Assembly: GCA_024636985.1 (NCBI GenBank)
Contig: JAGXFY010000081.1
Coordinates: 1-64,000 of the forward strand
Length of the DNA stretch: 64,000 nt
Origin: Petrocella sp024636985
Lineage (GTDB): Bacteria > Bacillota > Clostridia > Lachnospirales > Vallitaleaceae
Direction: 5' to 3'
The position numbers and the translations under genes were made by a program. The notes under the pieces are model-generated. The model had not been told where the DNA came from. It saw nothing but the letters and a program-made list of their open reading frames with translations, and searched no databases. Position 1 is the first letter of the stretch. Each line of letters begins with the position of its first letter. This document shows positions 6,191-14,903 of this stretch, piece after piece.

Positions 6191-9100
6191 TTATAGAAAA
6201 CTTAGTTGGTTGGATTCTTGCATACCATCTAAGATACCATTGTCTTTCATGATCTCAATAACCGTCTTACTGATTTTGGTTCTGACTCTTAGATCTTCTA
6301 TGGATATAAAAGGTCCCTTCTCACGTTCAAGAACGATGTTTTCTGCTGCCTTTTCACCTAGACCTTGAAGGGCACTGAGTGCAGGCATAATCTTGCCGTC
6401 TATGATCTGAAACTTCTTAGCATCCACTGTGTATAGATCTAAAGGCAGAAACTCGATACCTCTGGCATACATTTCCTGAACGATTTTCATGTCCTTGATC
6501 GTGTCTTTTTCTTTTTTGGTAAACTTCTGTATACCACCTTCGTCCGGGTCCAACTCTCGACTTTTTGCTCGTGATTCTTTGGCTTTTAAGAGTTGCATAT
6601 GTTGTTCTAGATGATGCTTACCATGGCACATGGTACCATAATCAAAATCCGTCGCCCTGATGCTAAAATACGTCGCATAATAAGCTTCCTTATGATAAAC
6701 CTTGTAATAAGCAATACGGTAAGCCATCATAACATAAGCCACAGCATGAGCCTTAGGAAACATGTACCGGATTTGTTTACAGGACCAGATGTACCACTCA
6801 GGTACATTTGCCTCTTTCATAGCGGTTTCCATATCCGGTACCAAGCCTTTACCTTTTCTAACATTTTCCATGATCTTAAAGGAAAGGCCCTTATCTACAC
6901 CCATATGAATGAGATAGGTCATGATGTCGTCACGGGTGGATATGATTTCTTTGATGTTGGCTTTTTTGTCCCGGATTAATTCTTGTGCATTGTTAAGCCA
7001 TACATTCTCACCATGGGAAAGGCCGGATATTCGACACAAATCCGAAAAACTTCTCGGCTTCGTATCTTGAAGCATCTGGATAACGAATTCTGTTCCAAAC
7101 TCTGGCACCCCAAGACACCCTAGATTGGTTCCGCCGATCTGGTCCGCTGTAATGCCAAGAGCATCCAGTCCTAAAAATAGGGACATGACTTTCGGTTCAT
7201 CTAGAGGTATCGTCGTCGCATCAATCCCTGTCAAATCCTCCATCATACGAATCATGGTTGGATCATCATGTCCGAGTATATCCAACTTCAATAGATTATG
7301 GTCAATAGAATGATAATCAAAGTGGGTGGTGATAATGGCGGTGCTTTGATCATTCGCCGGGCGCTGTACCGGGGTAAATTTGTATATAGACTGATCTTTG
7401 GGTACAACGATGATACCACCCGGATGTTGACCGGTGGTTCTTCTAACGCCGGTACAACCTTGTACCAGTCGATTAATCTCTGCGGTTCTGGCACTTTGAT
7501 GGTGTTCATCAAAGTATTTCTTCACAAAACCAAAGGCTGTTTTTTCTGCGAGTGTACCAATGGTACCTGCTCTAAATACATGACCAACACCAAAAAGCTC
7601 CTCTGTATATTGATGGGCTATGGCTTGATATTCACCGGAAAAATTCAAGTCAATATCCGGTTCTTTGTCGCCATAGAAACCTAAAAAAGTCTCAAAAGGT
7701 ATATCGTGACCTTCTTTGATTAACAGAGTATCACAATTGGGACAATGGGCATCCGGCAAGTCACAGCCGGAGTTACCGGAATGGGCCTTGATCACGTCAG
7801 ATTCAAAGTCGGTATAATGACAATTCGAGCATATATAATGGGCAGGTAGTGGGTTAACCTCTGTAATGCCAGCCATGGTAGCTGCAAAAGAGGATCCCAC
7901 CGAACCTCTTGAACCAACGAGGTACCCATCTTCCATAGATTTCCATACCAGTTTCTGAGCGATGATGTACATCACTGCAAAACCATTGGTAATGATAGAA
8001 TTAAGTTCCCGATCCAGTCTTTCTTTGACTTGATTTGGTAATTCTTTTCCATAAATGGACATGGCTTTTTCGTGACATATGCCTGTCAATGTCTCATCGG
8101 AGCCTTCTATAACTGGTGGGTACTTGTCTGGTGGTACTGGATCTATTTTCTCTATGCTGTCCATGATTCTGTTGGTGTTGGTTACCACCACTTCATAGGC
8201 TTTATCACGACCCAGATAGGCAAACTCTTCTAGCATCTCTTCTGTCGTTCTAAAATAAAGGGGTGCTTGTTGGTCTGCATCTCCAAAGCCTTTGCCCGCC
8301 ATTAGGATACGTCTATAGACCTCATCTTCCGGATCAATAAAGTGGACGTCACAGGTTGCGACCACCATTTTCCGATGTTCTTCTCCAAGGGCAACAATCT
8401 TCTTGTTAATCTCTCTTAAAGCATCCCAGTCGTCAACAGCTTCATTTCGGATTAAGAATTCATTATTGGCTAAGGGCTGTATCTCAAAATAATCATAAAA
8501 ATCACAAAGTCGGTCCATTTCTTCTTTGGGCTTGTCTTCAAGTACAGCTTTGTAGAGTTCTCCGGCTTCGCAAGCCGTCCCTATTAAAAGACCTTCTCTT
8601 AATGTGTTAAATACACTTTTGGGTATCTTCGGTTGTCTGTAAAAATAATCCAAATGGGATTTTGAGATCAATTCATACAGGTTCCTAAGACCGACGAGGT
8701 TCTTAACCAATATGATGGCATGGGCCGCTCGAAGTCTTTTTACATCCCGGCTAGATTGATTGGCGTAGGTTAAGATGCCTTCTATGGTATGGATGTTGAT
8801 CTGATTCATATGTTCAAACATCTTAAGCAGTATATGAGCGGTTGCCTCTGCATCATCGACCGCGCGATGGGCATGGATAAGGGGCACATTATAGTGCTTG
8901 GCAATGGTTTGCAGTTTATGGTTGTGTAAATTCGGTAAAAAAATTCTAGCAAGCTCTAATGTGTCAAGGGTGGTATTTTTCACTTCTATGCCCAATTCCT
9001 TGGCAAAACACTCTATGAAACCCAGGTCAAAATCGGCATTATGAGCAACCAAAATACTATCCCCACAAAATGCAAGAAAGTTCGTCAATTCTTCCTGAAT

Positions 9101-10579
9101 GGTAGGGGCATCTTTGACCATGGTGATATCGATGCCGGTTAACTGTTGTACTTTAATGGGTATGCTCCGCTCCGGGTTTATGAAAGTGCCATAGCGTTCT
9201 ACAATCTTGCCTTCTATGATCTTAACGGCACCGATTTCCGTAATCTTGTCTTTGCCGGCATAAAAGCCTGTTGTTTCAATATCAAAGACCACATATTCAC
9301 TGTTCAGATTCTGACCCCTCGGATGTCTTATGATGTCTTTTAGATCGTCCACCAGATAGGCTTCAACACCATAAAGAATCTTAAAGTCATCTGACGCTTC
9401 AATGGCATGAAACGCTTCGGGAAAAGCTTGAACAACACCATGGTCTGTTATGGCCATTGCTTTGTGACCCCATTCTTTGGCTCGCTTAATAAGTGCTTTG
9501 GCACTGGTCATCCCGTCCATATCACTCATCTGCGTGTGCACATGCAATTCGACTCTTTTCATTTCTGAGTTGTCCATCTTTTTCAGCCTGAAGTCTTCGA
9601 TTTTTTCCATGGTGCTGATCATAATACCCAGTTCATTAGAAAATGTATCAAAGGCGACACGGCCTTCCAGTCGTACAAACATATTCTTAGACAACATAGC
9701 GGCAATACGATCGTCAAATTCTTCTTTTTTCAAAAAGGCTTTACAGGTGATGGAATCCGTAAAGTCCGTGATGTCCATAATCAGCAAGACTTTACCTGTT
9801 TTTGTGATTCGGATCTCCTGACTTAAGACATAACCTTCTATAATAATGCTATCATAGTCACCGTTTAAGTCTTTAATCTTGGTTATGATGCCACTGATGC
9901 CCTTACGCCCGATGACTAGATTCTCGGGTAGGGGCTTGCCTTTTCCTTTTGGCATTTCAGGTGCTTTGACTTCTTTTACAGCTGATTGAGATGCGTTGTT
10001 TCCGGATATCATCATGTCTTTGATGAGTTTCTTCTCTTCTCTTTTACGGTTCTCTACAAACTCTTCAAAAACGCTATGGTGTTTTTCTTTTCTAATAAAA
10101 GCAACTTTGAGATCTACATCGAATTTCATCTTAAAGGTCAATTGAATAAATTCATCGATGGTGTATTGTTTCATATAATCATAATCAAATTCTTCCAAAG
10201 CGTAGGTCAGTTGTTCGGCTTCCCACTGTGGTTCTAATAGACCTAACTTGGCTGCTACAAATGGGCTTTCCTCTTTAATGAGGTACATGAGACTGGGTTG
10301 ATAATATGTATACAGCTCTTTTATGTCTAAGCCATGGTTGGCTGCGTAACGTTCCTCAATACGCACAAATAGGCCCTCTTCATCTAAGAATTCCATGATT
10401 TTATCTCTTAATAACTGGATAATCTGAGGATGAATGACCTGCTTTAGCAACATCTGTATATAGAGTTTGTTCTGTTCTTTATTGAAGTATACATTCTCTA
10501 TAATGGCATCATCAAAAACCCGGTTCAACTGACCGGTTAATGGGATACCTCGAAATACTTCATCTAATTTTTTACTCAC
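6191..10579 (-). CDS. polC: DNA polymerase III alpha subunit, PolC type (Gram-positive replicase)
   Basis: This 1,462-residue replicative polymerase has built-in proofreading. Domains in order: N-terminal region, an OB fold near 225-310, a PHP domain starting HVHTQMSD near 345, and a DEDD exonuclease inserted in PHP (FDIETTG near 430, VAHNADFD, and HRAVDDAEA near 570). The polymerase core follows, with a zinc-binding CSNCHYTD region and PDIDLNFSG near 973, then helix-hairpin-helix segments at the C-terminus. Length is normal. The start is GTG at 10579, inside the ispG stop (GTGA overlap), with AAGGTG eight bases upstream. Coupling to ispG and the usual rseP-side location match other Firmicutes. 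Confidence 0.97.
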   Translation of the reverse strand: MSKKLDEVFRGIPLTGQLNRVFDDAIIENVYFNKEQNKLYIQMLLKQVIHPQIIQLLRDKIMEFLDEEGLFVRIEERYAANHGLDIKELYTYYQPSLMYLIKEESPFVAAKLGLLEPQWEAEQLTYALEEFDYDYMKQYTIDEFIQLTFKMKFDVDLKVAFIRKEKHHSVFEEFVENRKREEKKLIKDMMISGNNASQSAVKEVKAPEMPKGKGKPLPENLVIGRKGISGIITKIKDLNGDYDSIIIEGYVLSQEIRITKTGKVLLIMDITDFTDSITCKAFLKKEEFDDRIAAMLSKNMFVRLEGRVAFDTFSNELGIMISTMEKIEDFRLKKMDNSEMKRVELHVHTQMSDMDGMTSAKALIKRAKEWGHKAMAITDHGVVQAFPEAFHAIEASDDFKILYGVEAYLVDDLKDIIRHPRGQNLNSEYVVFDIETTGFYAGKDKITEIGAVKIIEGKIVERYGTFINPERSIPIKVQQLTGIDITMVKDAPTIQEELTNFLAFCGDSILVAHNADFDLGFIECFAKELGIEVKNTTLDTLELARIFLPNLHNHKLQTIAKHYNVPLIHAHRAVDDAEATAHILLKMFEHMNQINIHTIEGILTYANQSSRDVKRLRAAHAIILVKNLVGLRNLYELISKSHLDYFYRQPKIPKSVFNTLREGLLIGTACEAGELYKAVLEDKPKEEMDRLCDFYDYFEIQPLANNEFLIRNEAVDDWDALREINKKIVALGEEHRKMVVATCDVHFIDPEDEVYRRILMAGKGFGDADQQAPLYFRTTEEMLEEFAYLGRDKAYEVVVTNTNRIMDSIEKIDPVPPDKYPPVIEGSDETLTGICHEKAMSIYGKELPNQVKERLDRELNSIITNGFAVMYIIAQKLVWKSMEDGYLVGSRGSVGSSFAATMAGITEVNPLPAHYICSNCHYTDFESDVIKAHSGNSGCDLPDAHCPNCDTLLIKEGHDIPFETFLGFYGDKEPDIDLNFSGEYQAIAHQYTEELFGVGHVFRAGTIGTLAEKTAFGFVKKYFDEHHQSARTAEINRLVQGCTGVRRTTGQHPGGIIVVPKDQSIYKFTPVQRPANDQSTAIITTHFDYHSIDHNLLKLDILGHDDPTMIRMMEDLTGIDATTIPLDEPKVMSLFLGLDALGITADQIGGTNLGCLGVPEFGTEFVIQMLQDTKPRSFSDLCRISGLSHGENVWLNNAQELIRDKKANIKEIISTRDDIMTYLIHMGVDKGLSFKIMENVRKGKGLVPDMETAMKEANVPEWYIWSCKQIRYMFPKAHAVAYVMMAYRIAYYKVYHKEAYYATYFSIRATDFDYGTMCHGKHHLEQHMQLLKAKESRAKSRELDPDEGGIQKFTKKEKDTIKDMKIVQEMYARGIEFLPLDLYTVDAKKFQIIDGKIMPALSALQGLGEKAAENIVLEREKGPFISIEDLRVRTKISKTVIEIMKDNGILDGMQESNQLSFL

Positions 10580-11643
10580 GGATTTATCACCTTATTCGTG
10601 GTCATTATTTCTGTCATCAAGGCTTCTACCAACTCTTCTTCTTTAACTTTTTTGATGATGACACCTTTTTTAAAGATTATGCCAACACCTTTGCCCCCGG
10701 CTAGACCGATATCTGCTTCTCTGGCTTCACCCGGTCCATTGACGATACAGCCCATCACTGCGACTTTAATATTGAGGTCCAAATCTGCACATCTTTTCTC
10801 CACTTCATTGGCAATAGCAATTAGATCAATGTCTGTGCGACCACACGTCGGACAAGATATAATCTCGATGCCCTGATTCTCATATCCCAGTGCCTTAAGT
10901 ATTTGTTTTCCTACTTTGATTTCTTCTATGGGCTTATCTGTTAAGGATACGCGTATGGTATCACCAAAACCTTCAGCCAACATGGCGCCAAGTCCAACAG
11001 CCGACTTAATGGTGCCTGCCCATGCCGTCCCGGATTCTGTTATGCCAAGATGGAGGGGGTAATCAATTTCTTTTGTAATCAGTCTATAAGCTTCTATAGA
11101 CTTAATCACGTCAGAGGATTTGATGGATACGACCAGCTGATCATAGCCTAAGTCTTCTATGGCTCTACACTGATTGAGGGCACTCTCTACTAAGGCTTCC
11201 GCCGTAGGATGCCCATATTTGGCTAGAATCTCCTTCTCCAAGGAACCACTATTAACGCCTACACGTATGGGGATATTTTTTGCTTTGCAGGCATCTACCA
11301 CTTTTCCTAGTCGTTCAATAGAACCAATATTTCCGGGATTGATTCTTATCTTGTCAGCACCGTTATCGATAGCGGCCAATGCCAGTCTATAATCAAAATG
11401 AATGTCAGCGACCAAGGGTATATGTATCTGTTGCTTTATTGTCTTGATCGCTAGAGCAGCTTCCATGGTAGGGACAGCTACACGAATGATGTCGCATCCA
11501 GCTTGCTCCAATTCAAGGATCTGATTAACGGTGGCTTCTATGTTTTCTGTTTTGGTATTGGTCATGGATTGAATGGCAATCTTATTGCCGCCACCAATTG
11601 TGACATCACCTATTTGGATGGTTCTGGTTTGTGTTCTGTTCAT
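10576..11643 (-). CDS. ispG: 4-hydroxy-3-methylbut-2-enyl diphosphate synthase (GcpE), MEP isoprenoid pathway
   Basis: This 355-residue iron-sulfur enzyme converts methylerythritol cyclodiphosphate to HMBPP, the penultimate MEP-pathway step. Visible signatures are QSMTNTKTENIEATV at the start of the TIM barrel, INPGNIG, RVGVNSGSLE, and the [4Fe-4S] ligand region CPTCGRTDIDL near residue 262 with CIVNGPGEA near 297. The ATG at 11643 (AGGAG, 5-base gap) is preferred over the GTG six bases upstream. It overlaps polC by four bases and has its own promoter. dxr, another MEP gene, lies 3 kb upstream in the same cluster. Confidence 0.96.
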   Translation of the reverse strand: MNRTQTRTIQIGDVTIGGGNKIAIQSMTNTKTENIEATVNQILELEQAGCDIIRVAVPTMEAALAIKTIKQQIHIPLVADIHFDYRLALAAIDNGADKIRINPGNIGSIERLGKVVDACKAKNIPIRVGVNSGSLEKEILAKYGHPTAEALVESALNQCRAIEDLGYDQLVVSIKSSDVIKSIEAYRLITKEIDYPLHLGITESGTAWAGTIKSAVGLGAMLAEGFGDTIRVSLTDKPIEEIKVGKQILKALGYENQGIEIISCPTCGRTDIDLIAIANEVEKRCADLDLNIKVAVMGCIVNGPGEAREADIGLAGGKGVGIIFKKGVIIKKVKEEELVEALMTEIMTTNKVINP

Positions 11644-11711
11644 ATGCACTCCTATATGTTATGTCTTTGTGACTTCTATTTGATCTTCTCTTGTTATATT
11701 GTACATTCTTT

Positions 11712-11740
11712 ATTGTAAAGGTAGAGAAGGTATTAATCAA
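11712..11740 (-). promoter_or_regulatory. Sigma-A-type promoter for ispG-polC
   Basis: On the minus strand TTGATT and TACAAT are separated by 17 bp, about 70 bp before the ispG ATG and just after the terminator at 11785-11829. This would make ispG-polC a separate transcription unit. Confidence 0.65.
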
Positions 11741-11742
11741 TG

Positions 11743-11780
11743 GTGAATTTAGTGAAACTTAGTTTTGAACCTTTAATCAT
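11743..11780. repeat. Partial copy of a dispersed intergenic element
   Basis: GTGAATTTAGTGAAACTTAG followed by TTTTGAACCTTTAATCAT matches the right half of the inverted-repeat element at 53886-53968, with only a few differences over about 36 bp. The left inverted arm is missing here. Confidence 0.6.
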
Positions 11781-11784
11781 CTGT

Positions 11785-11829
11785 AAAAAAGAACTGACTC
11801 AGAATATAATCTGAGTCAGTTCTTTTTTT
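11785..11829 (-). terminator. Strong bidirectional hairpin terminator after the rubrerythrin-like gene
   Basis: AAAAAAGAACTGACTCAGA and its perfect complement flank a 6-base loop, with A and T tracts on both sides. It lies 85 bp after the rubrerythrin-like gene and separates it from ispG-polC. Confidence 0.92.
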
Positions 11830-11913
11830 ATCTATGAAAGTCCTGTAATATTTTCAAAGTGGGTCCCAGGAACTTCATGGTCGATGTTGCTTTAAACATT
11901 TTAACCTTTAATA

Positions 11914-12369
11914 CTATTTGAGTAATCCATTAAGCAGTGCTAAATGTCCTTCTTCTTCTTTGATGATAATCTCAAGTGTTTCTTTGGTTTTTTCTTTTGA
12001 ATAGGTGAGTAATTCTTTATAATAATCGATGGTTAAGGTTTCTGTGGTTATACCTTCTAAGATGGCTTCTCTATTGGTTTCTATGTCTTTGATTTCTCTT
12101 GAGAATCCTGCACTTTGTGCAAATGCTTCAAAAAAGCTGGTTACGGATTCATCAAACATATAGTCAAAAGCGCCTGCTTCTTTTGTCGTTTCATCTAATA
12201 GATTTTGAAAAAATGCTTTGTGGCGTCGTTCATCGTCAGCCAATCTTAAGAACAATGTTCTAATCTCACCATCGGACTTTTTAGCATATTTTTCATAAAA
12301 TACAATACCCATATCTTCCATGCCAACTGCAAATTTAATGACTTCTAGATTTGAAAATGATGGTTTCAT
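11914..12369 (-). CDS. Rubrerythrin-like (ferritin-like di-iron) protein
   Basis: This 151-residue, mostly helical protein has ferritin-type metal ligands: Glu in EDMGIVFYE near residue 18-25, DDERRH (ExxH) near 45, ITTETLTIDYY near 110 and KEEEGH near 136-141. It lacks a rubredoxin domain, so it resembles the stand-alone rubrerythrin-type proteins that reduce peroxide or handle iron in anaerobes. The ATG follows AAGAGGG. It has its own promoter and a terminator, so it is an independent unit placed inside the rseP-ispG neighbourhood. The partner electron donor is unknown, though rubredoxin is a possibility. Confidence 0.85.
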   Translation of the reverse strand: MKPSFSNLEVIKFAVGMEDMGIVFYEKYAKKSDGEIRTLFLRLADDERRHKAFFQNLLDETTKEAGAFDYMFDESVTSFFEAFAQSAGFSREIKDIETNREAILEGITTETLTIDYYKELLTYSKEKTKETLEIIIKEEEGHLALLNGLLK

Positions 12370-12446
12370 CTTAATCCCTCTTTTCCATAATAATGTTTTG
12401 TTTATAAAATGTTAGTTAAAGTTGTTATGTATTTAACACACTTGAT

Positions 12447-12475
12447 ACTTTATCACAAAACAGGTCCATCGTCAA
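12447..12475 (-). promoter_or_regulatory. Sigma-A-type promoter for the rubrerythrin-like gene
   Basis: On the minus strand TTGACG and TAAAGT are 17 bp apart and the -10 has a TGn extension (TGTGATAAAGT). It lies about 80 bp upstream of the start codon. Confidence 0.65.
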
Positions 12476-12540
12476 TAAGACGGAATCTCCATTAAAAGTA
12501 ATAAATGCAACAAATGCTATTTTGTATCCTATGCCTGTTT

Positions 12541-13710
12541 CTATTTTGCAAGTTCAAATATTGCCATAATATCCGCTTTGGTTAACGGTACAAAAGAACC
12601 CATGGTGGTTGTACCATCATTGGTGGCTTTGTTGGCCATTTCATTAAAGCGTGTTTCATCAATATTCACTTGTGATAATCTTGTAGGCATGCCTATAAGA
12701 CCATAAAAACTTTCCATAGCCTCAATACCTTTTATCGCTGTTTCTTCTAAGTTCATGGTATTGATTTCAATGTCAAAAACTCGGTTAGCAAATTGGGCAA
12801 ATCGAGGTATATCCGACTTGTAGACATGTTTCATCCATGCCGGAAAAACAATGCTAAGGCCTGCACCATGGGCAATATCATAAATACCGCTGAGTTCATG
12901 TTCTATACCATGGGATGCCCAATCGCCTTGTCGTCCTGTTCCAACCAAATCATTGTGGGCTAATGTACCGGCCCACATAATCTCTGCTCTGGCATCGTAG
13001 TCGTCCGGTGATTGGTTTATTATATAGGCTTGCTTGATGACACTTTTCATAATTGCTTCGGCTAATCGATCCGTTAGGTCTACTTTGATGACTCTGGTAA
13101 AATACCGCTCCATTACATGCGCCAACATGTCAGATATACCACATGCTGTTTGATAATTCGGCAATGTATAGGTCAACTCCGGATTAAGAAGGGCAAAGAC
13201 CGGTCTTAGATTCAAGCTTCCGATGTCTCTCTTCCATAATCCATCTTCATTAGTAACCACCGATCCACCACTGGATTCACTGCCCGCTGCAGGGATTGTT
13301 AAGACAACACCAATTGGTAGACATTCATCGAATGTACCTTCTCTCATGTATAATTCCCAAACATCGCCTTGGTAATAGAATCCGGCTGCTATACCTTTTG
13401 CAGAGTCTATAACACTACCGCCACCAACTGCCAAGATGAAGTCGACTTCTTCCTCACGGCACAACTTTATACCTTCTCGGACTAAGCTTACCCTAGGGTT
13501 GGCTACAACGTCACCGAGTTCAACATATTCTACACCAGCTTCTTGTAAGCTGTTAATCACACGGTCATACAGACCACTTTTTTTGATGCTACCACCACCA
13601 TAATGTAGTAGTACTTTCTTGGCATTGGCACTTACCAATGCACCCACTTGTTCTTCTACTTTTTTACCAAATATGATCTTTGTTCTATTCTCAAATTCAA
13701 AATTTAACAT
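12541..13710 (-). CDS. Iron-containing alcohol dehydrogenase, butanol-dehydrogenase (BDH/YqhD) type
   Basis: This 389-residue group III (metal-dependent) alcohol dehydrogenase reduces aldehydes to alcohols with NAD(P)H. It has the nucleotide-binding GGGSVIDSAKG (near residue 95) and AAGSESSGGSVV near 150. The metal ligands are the Asp and His of SDMLAHVMERY near 193-200 and the two His residues of SHGIEHELSGIYDIAHGAGL near 265-285. The overall pattern fits the butanol or aldehyde reductases of Clostridia, but cofactor and substrate are not fixed by sequence alone. The ATG has AAGGAG. It is not part of the usual rseP-ispG neighbourhood, and an inverted repeat upstream may regulate it. Confidence 0.9.
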   Translation of the reverse strand: MLNFEFENRTKIIFGKKVEEQVGALVSANAKKVLLHYGGGSIKKSGLYDRVINSLQEAGVEYVELGDVVANPRVSLVREGIKLCREEEVDFILAVGGGSVIDSAKGIAAGFYYQGDVWELYMREGTFDECLPIGVVLTIPAAGSESSGGSVVTNEDGLWKRDIGSLNLRPVFALLNPELTYTLPNYQTACGISDMLAHVMERYFTRVIKVDLTDRLAEAIMKSVIKQAYIINQSPDDYDARAEIMWAGTLAHNDLVGTGRQGDWASHGIEHELSGIYDIAHGAGLSIVFPAWMKHVYKSDIPRFAQFANRVFDIEINTMNLEETAIKGIEAMESFYGLIGMPTRLSQVNIDETRFNEMANKATNDGTTTMGSFVPLTKADIMAIFELAK

Positions 13711-13752
13711 AATTTAATCTCCTTCATTCTACTTTAGGAAAGTCTATGCTAT

Positions 13753-13779
13753 GTTAATGCGTTGAATCGTCGCATTAAC
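13753..13779. promoter_or_regulatory. Inverted repeat upstream of the alcohol dehydrogenase, candidate operator
   Basis: GTTAATGCG and CGCATTAAC are perfect 9-bp arms with a 9-bp spacer, about 45-70 bp upstream of the ATG. A second, smaller inverted repeat (AGGAAA/TTTCCT, 13785-13798) is next to it. I could not define convincing promoter boxes around them. Confidence 0.5.
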
Positions 13780-13811
13780 TATCAAGGAAATCTTTCCTGC
13801 CGTAACAATTT

Positions 13812-13836
13812 GCTTTGCAAAGCGAGGCGTAGCCTC
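13812..13836. other. Two adjoining small palindromes in the rseP-adh spacer
   Basis: GCTTTGCAAAGC (13812-13823) is directly followed by GAGGC-GTA-GCCTC (13824-13836). In RNA they would form two stacked hairpins about 28 bases after the rseP stop. There is no T run on the minus strand, so this is not a standard terminator. Confidence 0.5.
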
Positions 13837-13863
13837 TTTGTTCTACACTAGGGGTTTCACTTT

Positions 13864-14898
13864 CTACGAAAAAGCGGCTTTGACAATATCATTAAATAAT
13901 ATGAGTACCATCAAAATCATGAGCAAGACATAACCGACAAAATGAATGAAACCTTCTTTGTTAGGATCTATGGGTTTGCCTCTTAGGGCTTCAATCGCTA
14001 TGAAAACGATACGGCCGCCGTCAAGCGCCGGAATAGGGAGTAAGTTCATTACACCTAAGTTCGCACTCAAGAGTACAATATAAAAAGACACAGTGGCTAT
14101 AACTGATTTTATACCATACTGAATACTCTCTTGATAACCGCTACTGATCTCACCAACGATGCCTACAGGACCTGCAATATCATTCCCTGATATGCCACCC
14201 GTCACCAATAGACCCAGTGAAAAGATGACAATCCTTATCCAAAAAATGATTTCTATAGCTGCATTTTTTAGTATTTCTATTGGATTCTTGATGTCTATTA
14301 GAGCGAAATTAACGCCAATACGATAAATACCGTCTTCGCCTACATTCGGTTCCATCACATAGCTTATTTTCTCACTACCACGCTTAACGGTCAACTCCAT
14401 TTGAGTTGGTTTTTCTGAATTAAGATAGATTTTAACTTCCTTGGAGGTTAAGACTGTTCTACCGTTATAACCGACAATTCGGTCACCTGGTTGTATGCCG
14501 GACTCATATGCCGGATAACCTTCAACAACTTCAGTGATGGTAGAGGTTGTACCACCAATCAGACTGATATAAACGATTGAAAATAAAAATGCCAGTATAA
14601 AATTAAACAAGGGACCGGCAAAAATGACTTGAAATCTGGCCCAAGGCGACTTACTCGAATACGCTCTGGGGTCATTTTCTACTTCTTGATCTTCACCCAG
14701 CATTCTGCAAAAACCACCAAAAGGTATGGCTCTTATAGAATATAAGGTATCGCCCACTTTTTTCCCTACAATCTTTGGACCCATACCGATGGCAAATTCT
14801 TCTACCAATATTCCTGCTTTTCTAGCAAATAAAAAATGTCCTAATTCATGTATCAATACAATTAATCCGAATATCAATACGGATATTAAAATGCTCAT
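13864..14898 (-). CDS. rseP: Site-2 protease RseP/RasP (M50 intramembrane zinc metalloprotease)
   Basis: This 344-residue membrane protease cleaves anti-sigma factors and leftover signal peptides within the membrane. The zinc site HELGHFLF lies in the first membrane helix, followed by a PDZ domain (PAYESGIQPGDRIVGYNG near residue 120-137) and the second metal motif NLLPIPALDGGR in a late helix. There are about four membrane spans. I prefer ATG at 14898 (AGG eight bases upstream) over GTG at 14907. It directly follows dxr, as in Bacillus, where the gene is rasP. Confidence 0.95.
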   Translation of the reverse strand: MSILISVLIFGLIVLIHELGHFLFARKAGILVEEFAIGMGPKIVGKKVGDTLYSIRAIPFGGFCRMLGEDQEVENDPRAYSSKSPWARFQVIFAGPLFNFILAFLFSIVYISLIGGTTSTITEVVEGYPAYESGIQPGDRIVGYNGRTVLTSKEVKIYLNSEKPTQMELTVKRGSEKISYVMEPNVGEDGIYRIGVNFALIDIKNPIEILKNAAIEIIFWIRIVIFSLGLLVTGGISGNDIAGPVGIVGEISSGYQESIQYGIKSVIATVSFYIVLLSANLGVMNLLPIPALDGGRIVFIAIEALRGKPIDPNKEGFIHFVGYVLLMILMVLILFNDIVKAAFS

Positions 14899-14903
14899 AC
14901 TTA

